From contig JAJRBL010000256.1 in NCBI GenBank assembly GCA_028679485.1, positions 1 through 6,219 of the forward strand: DNA of 6,219 nt. Reading direction: 5' to 3'. Under the pieces are notes generated by a model. It was not told where the DNA came from, made no database searches, and saw only the letters and a list, made by a program, of their open reading frames with translations. Of the stretch, positions 5,910 through 6,219 are shown piece after piece. The position numbers were made by a program, and so were the translations under genes. Source of the DNA: Methanospirillum sp. (GTDB lineage: Archaea; Halobacteriota; Methanomicrobia; Methanomicrobiales; Methanospirillaceae). Position 1 is the stretch's first letter, and each line of letters opens with the position of its first letter.

Positions 5910-6219
5910 TCAGAGATCGGAGACGTACTGCATGGTCGCAATATCGGTCAGTCCTTTCATGGCCTGCATCTGTACCTGTATCCCCTCTTCCCTGAGTGCC
6001 GCTATCCAGTTCGTTCCTCCGAGGGCTGCAAGGCCCATGTACTGGGGGTCGACAGCAACCCCCAGGCAGGGCGTGTTCGGGAGGCCGAGATCAAGAATTC
6101 CGGTAAAATATCCCTCGGTTAACTCATCGAGAATCTCTTCCACCTGTTCTTCCGCCTCCATGTGGCATTCACGGATATTTCCAAGAAGACTTCCGTTCCC
6201 ATCCTTCATAACCTGCAAA
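5910..6219 (-). CDS. nrpR: C-terminal part of an NrpR-like (DUF128) nitrogen regulator, cut off by window edge
   Basis: About 103 codons are visible, running in from the right edge to a TGA at 5910-5912. The apparent start at 6218 is TTG inside an open frame, so the real start lies outside the window. The sequence fits the end of an NrpR effector-sensing domain: a strand-helix with VEEILDEL, then GILDLGLPNTPCLGVAVDP, then the MGLAALGGTNWIAALREEGI block, which resembles the family's glycine-rich GGLNPVAALEEAGI stretch, and a tail with AMKGLTDI before the end. NrpR proteins are methanogen repressors of nitrogen-assimilation genes, released by 2-oxoglutarate. Whether the missing N-terminus carries a winged helix (NrpRI type) cannot be seen. 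The isomerase gene follows 40 bases downstream. The assignment is from motif memory and is moderately sure. Confidence 0.65.
   Translation of the reverse strand, partial: LQVMKDGNGSLLGNIRECHMEAEEQVEEILDELTEGYFTGILDLGLPNTPCLGVAVDPQYMGLAALGGTNWIAALREEGIQVQMQAMKGLTDIATMQYVSDL

Noticed and set aside
1..6219. Search for mobile elements, CRISPR arrays, tRNA genes or a defence island
   Set aside because: No terminal repeats, spaced direct repeats, cloverleaf-like sequence, transposase or integrase motifs were seen. The gaps are all under 120 bases and the genes are housekeeping.

Overview
The window reads as ordinary archaeal chromosome, most likely from a methanogenic euryarchaeon of the Methanomicrobiales type. 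RIO2 kinase, a COG2433/DUF460 protein, a cupin-type glucose-6-phosphate isomerase, an archaeal NH3-dependent NAD synthetase and an NrpR-like nitrogen regulator all point to Euryarchaeota, and NrpR favours methanogens. The genus is inference. Coding density is very high. I see no rRNA, tRNA, CRISPR array, insertion sequence or integrase, and every non-coding gap is shorter than 120 bases.

Left block, minus strand, 3576 down to 1: RIO2 kinase, then a 646-residue COG2433/DUF460 protein, then thiL, which runs off the left edge. The first two overlap by 4 bases (GTGA) and the last two are 1 base apart, so they are almost certainly one transcript. It joins a small-subunit ribosome maturation kinase, a putative RNase H-fold (RuvC/YqgF-like) nuclease and thiamine phosphate kinase. 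The DUF460 protein appears to carry two RNase H-like halves flanking a segment that resembles the GGQ region of eRF1.

Middle block, plus strand, 3631 to 5180: a divergently transcribed 231-residue protein that looks like a tRNA-thiolation PP-loop ATPase (TtuA/Ncs6 type) stripped of its catalytic motifs, then a complete nadE. The 54-base divergent gap holds one TATA-like element readable in both directions. The 113-base gap before nadE holds two sets of inverted repeats.

Right block, minus strand, 6219 down to 5165: the C-terminal end of an NrpR-like regulator entering from the right edge, then a cupin-type phosphoglucose isomerase whose 3' end overlaps the 3' end of nadE by 16 bases.

Most of the window is conserved housekeeping. 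The best leads are the degenerate PP-loop protein, the eRF1-like segment and duplicated fold in the DUF460 protein, and the link between that protein and RIO2, which suggests a role in rRNA maturation or translation.
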